Shown here: piece by piece, positions 27,423 to 37,515 of the stretch
Layout of the letters: every line of letters begins with the position of its first letter
Numbering within the stretch: the stretch's first letter is position 1
NCBI RefSeq assembly: GCF_020381325.1
Contig: NZ_JAGSPI010000001.1
Span: forward strand, 62,001-126,000
Reading direction: 5' to 3'
Source of the DNA: Providencia vermicola
GTDB lineage: Bacteria > Pseudomonadota > Gammaproteobacteria > Enterobacterales > Enterobacteriaceae
DNA: 64,000 nt
Notes under the pieces: generated by a model
Databases searched by the model: none
The model's input: only the letters and a program-made list of their open reading frames with translations
What the model was told of the DNA's origin: nothing
Translations under genes and position numbers: made by a program

Positions 27423-28052
27423 TTTGATACCCCTAAATTTAATTATACACCGTATAATAATGCAAGGATAAATAAATACTAGGTTAAATAATGCGGTTAT
27501 GTATGTTTTGTTTGATGATTGACAACATACTACTCAAGCAATAATTTTCTTGTTCAGTTATTTTGTTTTCGACTCTTGTCATCAGTAGTATCGTTTTATC
27601 AATTAATATTAGTTAAAATAAACTAAAGCTAAATGTGTAGGTAGAAAGAAATAATAAGAAGATTTTATTCTTCAATTGTTTTTTTTTGACAAAAAATTAG
27701 TATTTAGAATGTAGGTAGGTATTTGTACTTATATTATTTAAAGGGTAAGAATGAGTGATATTTTAGATATTAAAGAATTATTTCTCCTAGGTTAAATGTT
27801 AATTTTATTATTTTCTTATCTTAAATTGTTATTTTTTAGGTGTCAAAAATTGCTGATTTTTCAAAATGTAACAATTGATCTAAATCAATTTAACAATAAA
27901 TACTCTATTGGTAGTAATTTTAATTGTTGTTTAACTACTCAGTTAATATTAATTAAACTTTTATTTTCACTTTAATTGATTTTAGGCAATATCTAATCAT
28001 ATTAGGCTGCTATTCTCTCACCGATTTATACAAAAAATATAAAGAGGTAGCA
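27423..28052 (+). promoter_or_regulatory. Long regulatory region upstream of fdnG
   Basis: This 630-base, very AT-rich gap holds no convincing long gene. It contains a consensus FNR site (27875-27888), a TAGTAA -10 candidate at 27912-27917 and a TACTTAT heptamer at 27726-27732 that fits the loose NarL consensus. A 14-codon reading frame (27751-27795, ATG after AAAGGGTAAG) may or may not be translated. Roughly 130 bases of leader precede the fdnG start. Confidence 0.6.
27875..27888 (+). promoter_or_regulatory. FNR binding site of fdnGHI
   Basis: TTGATCTAAATCAA is an exact TTGAT-N4-ATCAA FNR palindrome. A -10-like TAGTAA lies 23 bases downstream of its end, so the site is centred about 41 bases before the likely transcription start, the geometry of an FNR-activated class II promoter. 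fdnG is FNR-controlled in E. coli. Confidence 0.85.
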
Positions 28053-31000
28053 ATGAACGTTAGTCGCAGAAAGTTTTTTAAAATCTGTGCTGGCGGGATG
28101 GCAGGTACAACTGTAGCTGCGTTAGGTTTTATGCCTGGAATGGCAATAGCTAATGTACGTGAATATAAATTACTACGTTCTAAAGAGACGCGTAATACTT
28201 GTACTTACTGTTCTGTCGGTTGTGGATTATTAATGTATAGCATGGGCGATGGCGCCATGAATGCTAAATCCGCGATCTTCCACGTCGAAGGAGACTCCGA
28301 CCACCCTGTAAACCGTGGTGCTTTATGTCCTAAAGGGGCAGGCCTGCTGGATTACATTCACAGTGAAAATCGTTTACGTTACCCAGAATATAGAGCGCCA
28401 GGCTCTGATAAATGGGAACGTATTAGCTGGGATGATGCTTTCACGCGTATTGCGCGATTAATGAAAGATGACCGCGATGCAAACTTCATTGAAAAAAATG
28501 AACAAGGAACAACAGTAAACCGTTGGTTATCCACCGGGATGTTATGTGCATCTGCTGCAAGTAACGAAACGGGAATGCTGACCCAAAAATTCGCACGATC
28601 GCTAGGTATGCTAGCGGTTGATAACCAAGCGCGTGTCTGACACGGACCAACGGTAGCAAGTCTTGCTCCAACATTTGGTCGCGGTGCGATGACCAACCAC
28701 TGGGTTGATATTAAAAATGCGGATGTCGTCGTCGTAATGGGCGGTAACGCTGCGGAAGCGCATCCTGTTGGGTTCCGCTGGGCAATTGAAGCAAAAAATA
28801 ATAATGATGCAACACTGATTGTTATCGATCCGCGTTTTACGCGTACCGCATCAGTCGCAGACCATTATGTGCCAATTCGTTCAGGCACCGATATTACTTT
28901 TTTATCGGGCGTTTTACTGTATCTAATTGAAAATAATAAAATCAATGCTGAATACGTTCAGAACTACACCAATGCGGCGTTAATTGTCAGAGATGATTTT
29001 GACTTTGAAGATGGCCTATTTAGTGGCTATAACGCTGACAAACGCAGTTATGACAAAACCAGCTGGAACTACAAATTTGATGAAAATGGTCACGCTCTGC
29101 GCGATGACACATTGCAAGACCCTCGTTGTGTTTGGAATTTACTTCGCAAGCACGTCTCACGCTATACGCCTGAGATGGTTGAAAAAATTTGTGGTACTTC
29201 ACAAGCCGATTTCTTAAAAGTGTGTGAAATCCTCGCGACGACCAGTGCCTCTGAAAAAGCGGGTACGTTCCTGTATGCGTTAGGTTGGACCCAACATACT
29301 GTGGGTGCGCAAAACATCCGTACCATGGCGATGATCCAGTTACTGCTTGGTAATATGGGGGTTGCTGGTGGTGGTGTGAACGCATTGCGTGGCCACTCAA
29401 ATATTCAAGGTCTGACAGACTTAGGCCTGTTATCCACTAGTTTGCCTGGTTACCTGACGTTACCTTCAGAAAAACATCTTACTATCGATAATTACCTGAC
29501 GGCGAACACGCCAAAAGCGACATTACCGAATCAGGTGAACTACTGGAGTAATTACCCGAAATTCTTCGTCAGTTTGATGAAATCTTTCTACGGTGATTCT
29601 GCACAAGCAGATAACCAGTGGGGCTTCGATTGGTTACCTAAATGGGACCAAGCTTATGATGTGATGAAGTATTTTGACATGATGAGCCGTAACGAAGTGA
29701 CGGGTTACATCTGCCAAGGCTTTAATCCAGTTGCGTCTTTCCCAGACAAAAATAAAGTGGTTAGCTGCCTAAGTAAGCTGAAATATTTAGTGGTTGTTGA
29801 CCCTCTGGTCACAGAAACAGCAAATTTCTGGCAAAACCACGGTGAGATGAATGACGTCGATACCGCTTCAATCCAAACTGAAGTGTTCCGTTTACCATCA
29901 ACCTGTTTTGCGGAAGAAGATGGTTCAATCGCTAACTCAGGCCGTTGGTTACAATGGCACTGGCAGGCTGCGGATGGCCCAGGTGAAGCGCGTAATGATG
30001 GGCAAATCTTAACGGGTATTTTGTACAAAATCCGTGAAATGTATGAAAAAGAGGGCGGCCAAGGCCAAGAGCCTCTGATGCAGATGAAATGGAATTACAA
30101 ACAGCAATTCCACCCTGAATCAGAAGAAGTGGCGAAAGAGAACAACGGTATTGCACTGGCTGACCTCTATGATGCAGATGGCAATCTTCAGGCGAAAAAA
30201 GGCGAGTTACTCAGCTCTTTTGCATTGCTGCGCGATGATGGTACAACCGCTTCGTCTTGTTGGATTTACACGGGTTGCTGGACTGAAAAGGGCAACCAAA
30301 TGGCGAATCGTGATAACAGCGACCCATCAGGTATCGGTAATACACTAGGTTGGGCATGGGCATGGCCTCTGAACCGCCGTGTGATTTATAACCGTGCATC
30401 TTGTGATACCAAAGGTAAACCATGGAATAAAGACCGTGTGCTTATTGAGTGGAACGGTAAAAAATGGGTAGGTAACGATATTCCTGACTTTAACGCTTCT
30501 GCACCAGAAGTGGGAACAGGTCCATTTATCATGCAACCTGAAGGGTTAGGACGTTTATTTGCTATCGATAAGATGGCAGAAGGGCCATTCCCTGAGCATT
30601 ATGAGCCGTTTGAAACACCATTAGGTACGAATCCATTGCATCCAAATGTGGTGTCTAACCCTGCTGCGCGAATTTTTGATGAAGACAAGAAGCGTCTTGG
30701 CGATCACAAAGATTTCCCTTATGTAGGAACCACATATCGTTTGACTGAGCACTTCCATACGTGGACAAAACACGCTCGCTTAAACGCGATTGCTCAACCA
30801 GAGCAATTTGTGGAAATCAGTGAAACCTTAGCGAAAGCGAAGGGCATTGCATTGGGTGATAAAGTCAAAGTCAGCAGTAAACGTGGCTTTATCAAAGCGG
30901 TCGCTGTGGTGACACCACGATTGCAAACTCTGATGGTTGATGGCAAACCGATTGAAACGGTTGGCCTGCCAATTCACTGGGGCTTTGAAGGCGCAACGCA

Positions 31001-31100
31001 AAAAGGTTTCATTACCAATACGTTAACGCCATCTGTGGGCGATGCTAACTCTCAGACTCCTGAGTATAAGGCATTCTTAGTTAACATTGAGAAGGCGTAA
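28053..31100 (+). CDS. fdnG: Formate dehydrogenase-N alpha subunit (selenocysteine, Mo-bisMGD)
   Basis: FdnG oxidises formate to CO2 in the periplasm and passes electrons to FdnH. The 1015-residue protein has a Tat signal (SRRKFFK at 4-10) and an N-terminal [4Fe-4S] motif CTYCSVGC...CPKGA. Codon 196 is an in-frame TGA (28638-28640) in [15 protein letters not shown], exactly where E. coli FdnG has selenocysteine, the molybdenum ligand. The region before and after the TGA is one continuous protein. A SECIS-like hairpin follows the TGA. The length matches FdnG (1015) rather than FdoG (1016). fdnH and fdnI follow. Confidence 0.97.
28641..28680 (+). other. SECIS element of fdnG
   Basis: Just 3' of the Sec UGA, an outer stem GACCAA / TTGGTC (28645-28650 / 28675-28680) encloses an inner hairpin. 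The inner pairs are GG / CC (28652-28653 / 28668-28669) and AGCAA / TTGCT (28655-28659 / 28663-28667), with loop GTC and a bulged T at 28654. This fits bacterial SelB-recognised SECIS hairpins, which start right after the UGA. Confidence 0.85.
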
Positions 31101-31110
31101 GGGAGGGAAC

Positions 31111-31998
31111 ATGTCCATGCAATCTCAAGACATTATTAAACGTTCCGCGACCAATAGCATTACGCCTCCGCCGCAGGCGCGTGATGATAAGCTGGAAGTG
31201 TGTAAGCTTATTGATGTGTCATCCTGTATTGGCTGTAAAGCTTGTCAGGTGGCATGTTCTGAGTGGAATGATATTCGTGACGAAGTGGGCCACTGCGTAG
31301 GGGTTTACGATAATCCTACGGATTTAAGTGCCAAATCGTGGACGGTGATGCGTTTTAGCGAAACCACGGAAATGGGCAAGTTAGAGTGGCTGATCCGTAA
31401 AGATGGCTGTATGCACTGTGCCGATCCAGGCTGTTTGAAATCGTGCCCATCTGCGGGCGCAATCATTCAGTACGCTAATGGTATTGTGGATTTCCAATCA
31501 GAGCACTGTATTGGTTGTGGCTATTGTATCGCGGGTTGTCCATTCAACATTCCACGATTGAATCCGAAAGATAATCGTGTGTACAAATGTACTTTGTGCG
31601 TTGATAGAGTCAGTGTTGGCCAAGAACCTGCTTGTGTGAAAACCTGCCCAACAGGTGCAATTCGTTTTGGTACGAAAGCCGAAATGCTGGAATACGGCGC
31701 AGAGCGCGTCACGAAACTGAAGAATCGTGGTTACGCTCAAGCGGGTATTTATGACCCTGAAGGCGTTGGTGGAACACACGTTGTTTATGTGCTGCATCAT
31801 GCTGATAAACCCCAGCTTTATCACGGGCTGCCTGAAGATCCACAAATTGATACCCCAATTAATCTGTGGAAAGGCGTTCTGAAACCACTTTCTGCAATTG
31901 GATTTATTGCAACCTTTGCGGGATTAATCTTCCACTATGTGGGAATTGGCCCGAACAAAGAAGTGAGTGATGAAGAGGAGGACGATAACCATGAGTAA
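31111..31998 (+). CDS. fdnH: Formate dehydrogenase-N beta subunit (4x[4Fe-4S])
   Basis: FdnH carries electrons from FdnG to the membrane subunit. With the start at ATG 31111 (GGGAGG upstream) it has 295 residues. Four cysteine clusters are visible: [37 protein letters not shown] and [23 protein letters not shown]-terminal hydrophobic anchor (about 255-280, [21 protein letters not shown]) follows. Its end overlaps fdnI by 8 bases. Confidence 0.96.
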   Translation: MSMQSQDIIKRSATNSITPPPQARDDKLEVCKLIDVSSCIGCKACQVACSEWNDIRDEVGHCVGVYDNPTDLSAKSWTVMRFSETTEMGKLEWLIRKDGCMHCADPGCLKSCPSAGAIIQYANGIVDFQSEHCIGCGYCIAGCPFNIPRLNPKDNRVYKCTLCVDRVSVGQEPACVKTCPTGAIRFGTKAEMLEYGAERVTKLKNRGYAQAGIYDPEGVGGTHVVYVLHHADKPQLYHGLPEDPQIDTPINLWKGVLKPLSAIGFIATFAGLIFHYVGIGPNKEVSDEEEDDNHE

Positions 31999-32647
31999 AA
32001 AAAGCAAAATGATTGTACGGACAAAATTTATTGACCGTGCTTGCCACTGGACAGTGGTCATCAGCTTCTTCTTGGTTGCGTTGTCAGGTATTGCACTGTT
32101 TTTCCCAACGCTGAAATGGCTGACGGAAACTTTCGGTACACCACAAATGGGGCGTATTCTTCACCCCTTCTTTGGTGTGTTGATTTTTGTCGTACTGATG
32201 TTCATGTTTGTGCGCTTTGTGAAACACAATATTCCAGATAGAAAGGATTTACCTTGGATCAAGAATATTGTCGAAGTCCTCAAGGGTAACGAGCACGAAG
32301 TTGCGGATGTTGGCAAATATAACGCAGGCCAAAAAATGATGTTCTGGAGTATTATGAGTATGATTTTCGTACTCTTAGTGACTGGGATTATCATTTGGCG
32401 TCCTTACTTTGCCGATATGTTCCCGATGTGGATGATCCGCTGGAGCCTGCTTATTCATGCAGCGGCCGCAATTATTTTAATCCACGCAATCTTAATCCAT
32501 ATGTATATGGCATTCTGGGTTAAAGGTTCAATTAAAGGCATGATCGAAGGCAAAGTGAGCCGTCGTTGGGCGAAGAAACACCACCCACGCTGGTATCGTG
32601 ATGTTGAAGCGAAAGAAGCTAAAGCAGAAGCGGAAAGTAAAAAATAA
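31991..32647 (+). CDS. fdnI: Formate dehydrogenase-N cytochrome b556 subunit
   Basis: FdnI is the membrane diheme cytochrome b that reduces menaquinone. With the start at ATG 31991 (GAGGAGGA upstream, overlapping fdnH) it has 218 residues with four membrane spans. Heme-ligand histidines lie in [15 protein letters not shown] and [15 protein letters not shown]. The loop [26 protein letters not shown] and the tail [12 protein letters not shown] match the family. The gene ends the operon; a strong terminator follows. Confidence 0.96.
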   Translation: MSKKSKMIVRTKFIDRACHWTVVISFFLVALSGIALFFPTLKWLTETFGTPQMGRILHPFFGVLIFVVLMFMFVRFVKHNIPDRKDLPWIKNIVEVLKGNEHEVADVGKYNAGQKMMFWSIMSMIFVLLVTGIIIWRPYFADMFPMWMIRWSLLIHAAAAIILIHAILIHMYMAFWVKGSIKGMIEGKVSRRWAKKHHPRWYRDVEAKEAKAEAESKK

Positions 32648-32671
32648 TTTACGCATAAGCTAATTAATCTA

Positions 32672-32698
32672 AAGCCATCACAGAGTGATGGCTTTTTT
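32672..32698 (+). terminator. Terminator of fdnGHI
   Basis: A 10-bp stem AAGCCATCAC / GTGATGGCTT (32672-32681 / 32685-32694) with an AGA loop runs into six T at 32693-32698. It is a textbook intrinsic terminator 24 bases past the fdnI stop. Confidence 0.93.
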
Positions 32699-32721
32699 GT
32701 GAGGATTATTTTGGTCGTATT

Positions 32722-33276
32722 TTAATGATGGTAATCGCTTGCTTTAATGCGATACAGAACATGTTCTTGCAACCAATGGCCATCAGGGAGTGCTGGGTGA
32801 TAAAAGGTATCAGGCTGTTTTATCATGCCAAGGCGTTTCATTACCGATTCAGATGGAATGTTGGGAACCGCAGTGAATGCAACTAACTCTTTAAGTTTTA
32901 ACTGGGTAAAAGCCAACCGAATAACGGCTTTCGCCCCTTCAGATGCAAAGCCTTGATGCCAATAATCAGGAAGTAAACGCCAACCAATTTCAACGCAAGG
33001 GGAAAAGGGAAGGTTAGCGGCAGGAATATTTAAACCAAGAAAGCCAATAAATGTGTTGGTTTCTTTCAATTCGACGGCCCATAGCCCCCAGCCACCTTGC
33101 TGGTTAAATTTCATGATGATGGTATCTAAAAACTGCTGGCTTTGCTGCTCGTCTAATATGGCAGGAAAGTAGTGCATCACGTCAGGGTCGCTGTTGAGTG
33201 CATAAAACGCGGCGCTATCTTCCGCTTGCCACTTGCGAAGGCGTAATCGCGGGGTTTCTAATTCGAGAATATTCAT
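32722..33276 (-). CDS. GNAT family N-acetyltransferase (RimJ/RimL-like)
   Basis: This 184-residue protein begins MNILELETPRLRLRKWQ, the standard start of the Acetyltransf_3 group. It contains NTFIGFLGLNIPA, VEIGWRLLPDYWHQGFASEGAKAVIRLAF with the acetyl-CoA loop, and a terminal VPNIPSESVMKRLGM. Family members acetylate ribosomal or other N termini or small molecules; the substrate here is unknown. An ATG six codons upstream (33294) is possible, and neither start has a strong ribosome site. Confidence 0.85.
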   Translation of the reverse strand: MNILELETPRLRLRKWQAEDSAAFYALNSDPDVMHYFPAILDEQQSQQFLDTIIMKFNQQGGWGLWAVELKETNTFIGFLGLNIPAANLPFSPCVEIGWRLLPDYWHQGFASEGAKAVIRLAFTQLKLKELVAFTAVPNIPSESVMKRLGMIKQPDTFYHPALPDGHWLQEHVLYRIKASDYHH

Positions 33277-33414
33277 GTTATTGATACCATGCATGATTAA
33301 GTGTGTTTTTCCTTTACTTCATAAAATAAAATAAGGATATATCATTGGGTTAGGTTGGTAACTGATATCTCTATTTATCATTATATGGGTATTTAAGTCC
33401 ATTGAATACAGAGG

Positions 33415-34932
33415 TTAATGACTTATTGAGGGCACTATGTTGTTTTTAGGTGCGGGTTTTAAAAATAAAATCAGTATCAGTACAATAATAATAATGACAA
33501 AGACCAGATTAAAGCCATTAATAAATGAACCGACGTGCGCCTCTCTATTGATTAACGAGAAGAGCGTTAGGCTTGATTCCTCTGGAAGTAATTTTTGTTC
33601 TCCAGTTTGGATAGCCGCTCTTTTGACTTCAAAGTTTTCATCAAAACACACTCGCAAATAGGTGCTCATTAAAGCACCAGAAAGTGCAGGCATCAGAACT
33701 CTTGCAATTGAAATATAAGCGCCCAGATGCAATGCAAATTTAGGCTGCATATTCACAACAAATGAAGAAATTAAACCAATTAAAACTAAGCATTCTCCAA
33801 TTGATTGAATAATCATTAAAGGAATAAACTCGTCGATACGCCATTGGTAATCAACTTGCATACCTAAAATACATCCATATCCTATTAACGCGACACCTAT
33901 TGTCATTAATAGCCTAGCGTCAATGTATTTAGCAAGCCATACGGCAATTGGGCTAAATAGTAGATAGGCAATAAAAGCAATATTAGTCACTTCACCAATT
34001 TGTTGCGGCTTTAAACCACCAATAGAAGATAAAAATGAGGGGATAAATAGCGAGTTTGTAAGCATTAAAAAACCATACAAACAGGAAATTGTAAAACAAA
34101 GACACAAATTTCGGTTTGCTAACCAATTGGGGGGAGCAAAAGATTGGTCAAAAACTACTGCTCTAAGAAGAAAAATACTCAATAAAATAATACTGCCAAT
34201 CAGACAGGAAATAATAAAACCAGAGTCTTCCCAGCCCAATATTTCGCCTTGAACGACGGAAACATAAAGTAAAACCAAGCTTAGACTTTTAAGTGCCATG
34301 CCTCCCCAGTCTGTTTGGATTAAAAGCGCATGATTAACTTCACTTAATGGCATTCCTTTCCACGCAAAAACAAATATTAATAACGTAAAAGTAGCGCATC
34401 CCCAATATAACCATTGCCAGTTAATCGTGTCGATAAGTGTTCCCGATATACCAACACCAGCATCCATACCTAAAGAAACTCTTAAACTATAAGCCGCCAT
34501 AACAATTAGCCAAACATTGGGTTGTAAATTTCTTAAGGCTAGAGAAATAGTCATGGGTAAATAAACCCCTAAACACAGGCCAATAATAAAATGTGTGGTT
34601 AATAAGGCTTCAAATCCATACACACCACTAAAAGGAGGGAAAGTTAAAAATAAACCCAACAAAATAGCACTGGTCGACATGAGGAGCCGTTCTGCACCTA
34701 AAATAACCATAAACCAAGGTGTTAATGTCATACTAATTAATTGGGCTGCATTTAATGAAACGTTTATCCAGGTACCTTCGAGCTTATCGAGAGCAAATAC
34801 ACCCCGTATATCTGCTAATGAAAGAGAAAACATGCGAATAAAGAGCGTTGACAATATTGCGCCAAGAAAAACTGATATCACCGCAAATAGCGGTTTTGTT
34901 TCTTTCGCCCCTTGGAATAATTTCAAAAACAT
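33415..34932 (-). CDS. MFS efflux transporter, DHA2 (EmrB-like) family
   Basis: This drug:H+ antiporter-type permease has 505 residues and about 14 hydrophobic segments. It contains MFS motif pieces such as GLCLGVYLPMTISLALRNL and RVSLGMDAGVGISGTLID. It starts at ATG 34932, one base after the stop of the upstream HlyD-family gene and with AAGGT upstream, so the two form an EmrAB-like pump pair that would use an outer-membrane channel encoded elsewhere. Part of the C terminus contains a periplasmic-loop insert typical of this group. The substrate is unknown. Confidence 0.88.
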   Translation of the reverse strand: MFLKLFQGAKETKPLFAVISVFLGAILSTLFIRMFSLSLADIRGVFALDKLEGTWINVSLNAAQLISMTLTPWFMVILGAERLLMSTSAILLGLFLTFPPFSGVYGFEALLTTHFIIGLCLGVYLPMTISLALRNLQPNVWLIVMAAYSLRVSLGMDAGVGISGTLIDTINWQWLYWGCATFTLLIFVFAWKGMPLSEVNHALLIQTDWGGMALKSLSLVLLYVSVVQGEILGWEDSGFIISCLIGSIILLSIFLLRAVVFDQSFAPPNWLANRNLCLCFTISCLYGFLMLTNSLFIPSFLSSIGGLKPQQIGEVTNIAFIAYLLFSPIAVWLAKYIDARLLMTIGVALIGYGCILGMQVDYQWRIDEFIPLMIIQSIGECLVLIGLISSFVVNMQPKFALHLGAYISIARVLMPALSGALMSTYLRVCFDENFEVKRAAIQTGEQKLLPEESSLTLFSLINREAHVGSFINGFNLVFVIIIIVLILILFLKPAPKNNIVPSISH

Positions 34933-34933
34933 T

Positions 34934-36016
34934 TTACTTACCTTCTGGGGAGAGACTTTGTGTATCAATGTTCACCACAACGGACATACCAGGGCGTAAT
35001 CGACCGATATCATTTTGTTCAGATAAAAAGCTAATATAAACAGGAATACGTTGTAATACCTTAGTGAAATTACCACTACTATTATCCGCAGGGATTAAGG
35101 CTGATTCACCGCTACTTTGCGCACCAATATCACGTACGACGCCTTGGAATATCGTATCTGGATATGCATCGACGGTAATGGATACGGTTTGCCCAGAATA
35201 AACATTCCTTAGCTGTGTTTCTTTTAAATTCGCGATGATATAAGGCTGTTTATTGGGCGTGACAGTGACAATCTCAGTACCTGATGTCACAAAACTACCA
35301 ATGTTCAATTTTATCTTATTAAGTTGGCCATCAAATGGTGCAGTGATTGTCGCGTAAGATATTTGGGTTTCTGCCTGCTTTAGATTGGCTAAGGTTATAT
35401 CTCGTTCCGCACTACGAATTTTTTCTTGTTGATTTAATATTTCTCGTGATTGTTTAGCTTGCTCCCATTGTGCTTTTGCCGCGAGTTCTAACTTAATTAA
35501 GCGTTGCAGATCTGAATTTGCATCTAAGTAATTTTGTTGGGTAATTGCACCGCTATTAATTAACGCTTTACGTAATAATGGACTGCGCTTCATTTGTTCA
35601 ACTTCAATTTTTGCAGCTTGATAGCGGTGAAATAACATATCAATAGTGAGGTCTTGCTCTTTAATTTCACTCGCTAAATTGCGTAACTGTTGTTCCGCTT
35701 TTTGATAATTAGCTTTTGCTATTTGCTGCTTAAAAAGGTCTTCTTGATTATTAATTTCAGCGATAACATCGCCCCGGTGAACGAATTGATAATCATCTAC
35801 TAAAATGCGAGATACATAACCCGTCATACGCGATTTTAATATGGCAGAGTCCGATTTGATGTAGGCATTATTCGATTCTTGGTAGCGTTTAGAGCCTAAC
35901 CACCGATCCCAATTTAGGGTGGTAAATAGAATTAAAATACCGATACATAAAATGCTAATCCACGGCGTTAACGAGATAGCTTTTTGTGAGAAAGTCTTAG
36001 ATTCATTTGTCGTCAT
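34934..36016 (-). CDS. HlyD-family efflux adaptor (EmrA-like)
   Basis: This membrane-fusion protein partners the downstream MFS gene. It has 360 residues starting MTTNESKTFSQ (ATG 36016 with TGAGGT upstream; an earlier ATG at 36040 is possible). One N-terminal membrane span (about 15-35) is followed by a biotinyl-lipoyl-like half (SRMTGYVSRILVDDYQFVHRGDVI), a long coiled coil (about 95-200) and the beta-barrel part ATITAPFDGQLNKIKLNIGSFV. The TetR gene on the other strand, with paired palindromic operators, is the likely repressor. Confidence 0.9.
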   Translation of the reverse strand: MTTNESKTFSQKAISLTPWISILCIGILILFTTLNWDRWLGSKRYQESNNAYIKSDSAILKSRMTGYVSRILVDDYQFVHRGDVIAEINNQEDLFKQQIAKANYQKAEQQLRNLASEIKEQDLTIDMLFHRYQAAKIEVEQMKRSPLLRKALINSGAITQQNYLDANSDLQRLIKLELAAKAQWEQAKQSREILNQQEKIRSAERDITLANLKQAETQISYATITAPFDGQLNKIKLNIGSFVTSGTEIVTVTPNKQPYIIANLKETQLRNVYSGQTVSITVDAYPDTIFQGVVRDIGAQSSGESALIPADNSSGNFTKVLQRIPVYISFLSEQNDIGRLRPGMSVVVNIDTQSLSPEGK

Positions 36017-36083
36017 TTTATTAACCTCAATACGACTCAATTATCACGTTGAGCACTTTGCCTAAATTGGAAATATTGATAAA

Positions 36084-36128
36084 CTAACAGTGTTAGGTTG
36101 GTAAAGTATGTTAGACTAACATTGTTAG
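36084..36128. promoter_or_regulatory. Paired operators for the divergent TetR regulator
   Basis: Two 13-base palindromes with identical arms, CTAACA-N-TGTTAG, lie at 36084-36096 and 36116-36128, 32 bases (three helical turns) apart. The second overlaps a further inverted repeat, TGTTAG-A-CTAACA. They sit between the start of the efflux adaptor gene and the TetR gene and fit a repressor acting on both. Confidence 0.85.
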
Positions 36129-36157
36129 GTAATAAAGGACTAAATGAGATTTTTTTT

Positions 36158-36784
36158 ATGAGAACACCAAAAATTACACGATTACAGGTACTAGAAACTG
36201 CATTGAATCTGCTAGAAAGGGAAGGTATTGAAGGGTTAACGATGCGTAAACTTGCTGATGCGCTCAATATCAAAGCGGCTTCATTATATTGGCATTTTAA
36301 TAATAAGCAGGTCTTAGTCGAAGGTATGGCTGATCATATTGTTGCTACAGTTGCTGTCGATTTTCAATATAAAGATGATTGGTCAACTAACCTGATTGAA
36401 GTCACATCTCAATTGAGAAATGCATTATTACAGCATAGAGATGGAGCACGAGTTTTTGCTGGAACCTATGTTGTTTCTGAGAATGTATTACGTATCAATA
36501 ATGCATTAATTAAAATATTCGTACAATCAGGGCTTTCTGCAAAGAATGCCGCGAGAACTACAATGACTGTCTTTTATTTTGTTCTTGGTTGTTGTATTGA
36601 ACAGCAAGCCGCAAATTTTTCAGCGGATTGTGATTTGCTTAATAAAGGAGCTGAATTTAATCTATTGTATCGGGAACAGTTTCCTTACACATGGGAAGCC
36701 AAAGACATGTTATTTGTGAATAACTATGATGAGCGTTTTATGGATGGGATGCAGCTTATTATTAACGGATTAAAAAATAGCTAA
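36158..36784 (+). CDS. TetR family repressor (TetR_C type)
   Basis: This 208-residue regulator begins MRTPKITRLQVLETALNLLEREG. Its helix-turn-helix (GLTMRKLADALNIKAASLYWHFNNKQVLVEGM) is close to that of the tetracycline repressor itself. The C-terminal half resembles TetR_C (GARVFAGTYVVSENVLRINNALI). The chosen ATG lacks a strong ribosome site; GGAC lies 15 bases before it. It is divergent from the HlyD/MFS pump genes, with twin operators between them, so it probably represses that pump until a drug-like ligand binds. Confidence 0.9.
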   Translation: MRTPKITRLQVLETALNLLEREGIEGLTMRKLADALNIKAASLYWHFNNKQVLVEGMADHIVATVAVDFQYKDDWSTNLIEVTSQLRNALLQHRDGARVFAGTYVVSENVLRINNALIKIFVQSGLSAKNAARTTMTVFYFVLGCCIEQQAANFSADCDLLNKGAEFNLLYREQFPYTWEAKDMLFVNNYDERFMDGMQLIINGLKNS

Positions 36785-36873
36785 TCATATTTTGTAGTTA
36801 TTAGTTTTCAATATCACCCTTAAATAAGCGGGTAACCTCTGATCGTAAACAAAAATATTACTAATAAGATGAG

Positions 36874-37317
36874 CTATTTGCTTACTTTTAAACGCATATG
36901 TAAGAGTGGAAAAGGGTTTCCTTCACCATCTAACTCTGAACGGTCATACTGTACAAACCCCATGTGTTCATAAAATCCAACAGCTTGTGGATTTTGTTCA
37001 TTCACATCAAGCTCTGTGATACCCCATTTTTCAATGGCGTATTGCAAGAGCTTCTTCCCTGTTCCTTGCCCGCGGTTTTCTGGCGAGATAAATAACATTT
37101 CAAGGCGATTTTCAGCGTAACCGAGAAAGCCCACCATTTTACCTGTATCATCAAAGGCGACAAATACGGCTAAGTTTGGCAAATATAGCTGTTTAATTGC
37201 TACTTTGAGTTCATTGATTTTTTCTTCAGGTAAAAAATCGTGAGTGGCTCTAACAGAAGCCTCCCAAATTCGAATTATTTCATCATCATGTGCACGCGTG
37301 GCAGCTTGGACTATCAT
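36874..37317 (-). CDS. GNAT N-acetyltransferase, YjaB-like
   Basis: This 147-residue acetyltransferase resembles E. coli YjaB: RIWEASVRATHDFLPEEKI, MVGFLGYAENRLEMLFISPENRGQGTGKKLL (acetyl-CoA loop) and LDVNEQNPQAVGFYEHMGF. YjaB-type enzymes have been reported to acetylate protein lysines, but the target here is unknown. It is a stand-alone gene with a GGGAGACAA-type ribosome site. Confidence 0.88.
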   Translation of the reverse strand: MIVQAATRAHDDEIIRIWEASVRATHDFLPEEKINELKVAIKQLYLPNLAVFVAFDDTGKMVGFLGYAENRLEMLFISPENRGQGTGKKLLQYAIEKWGITELDVNEQNPQAVGFYEHMGFVQYDRSELDGEGNPFPLLHMRLKVSK

Positions 37318-37515
37318 TATCTTGTCTCCCTAAAATAATGCTGCAATCTTAAATCGCAGACTTGTAATGTCAATGTCTGATTTTAATTTTAGTTAAGGCT
37401 AGTTTTGAGATATTAATCTCAGAAAAAAAAGTCAGCTTTGTCATTATGAGATAAGTTTAGATTATTGGGGCGGTTTAACGTCTTTTCACTTTTCCATATT
37501 GGTAGGGGTATCTTA

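Noticed and set aside
28638..28640. Apparent stop codon splitting fdnG into two genes
   Set aside because: The TGA is at the conserved selenocysteine position of FdnG and is followed by a SECIS hairpin; both sides align to one 1015-residue protein.
36144..36161. Five-codon leader peptide before the TetR gene
   Set aside because: ATG AGA TTT TTT TTA TGA overlaps the tetR-type start, but it is too short and has too simple a sequence to be claimed as a regulatory leader.
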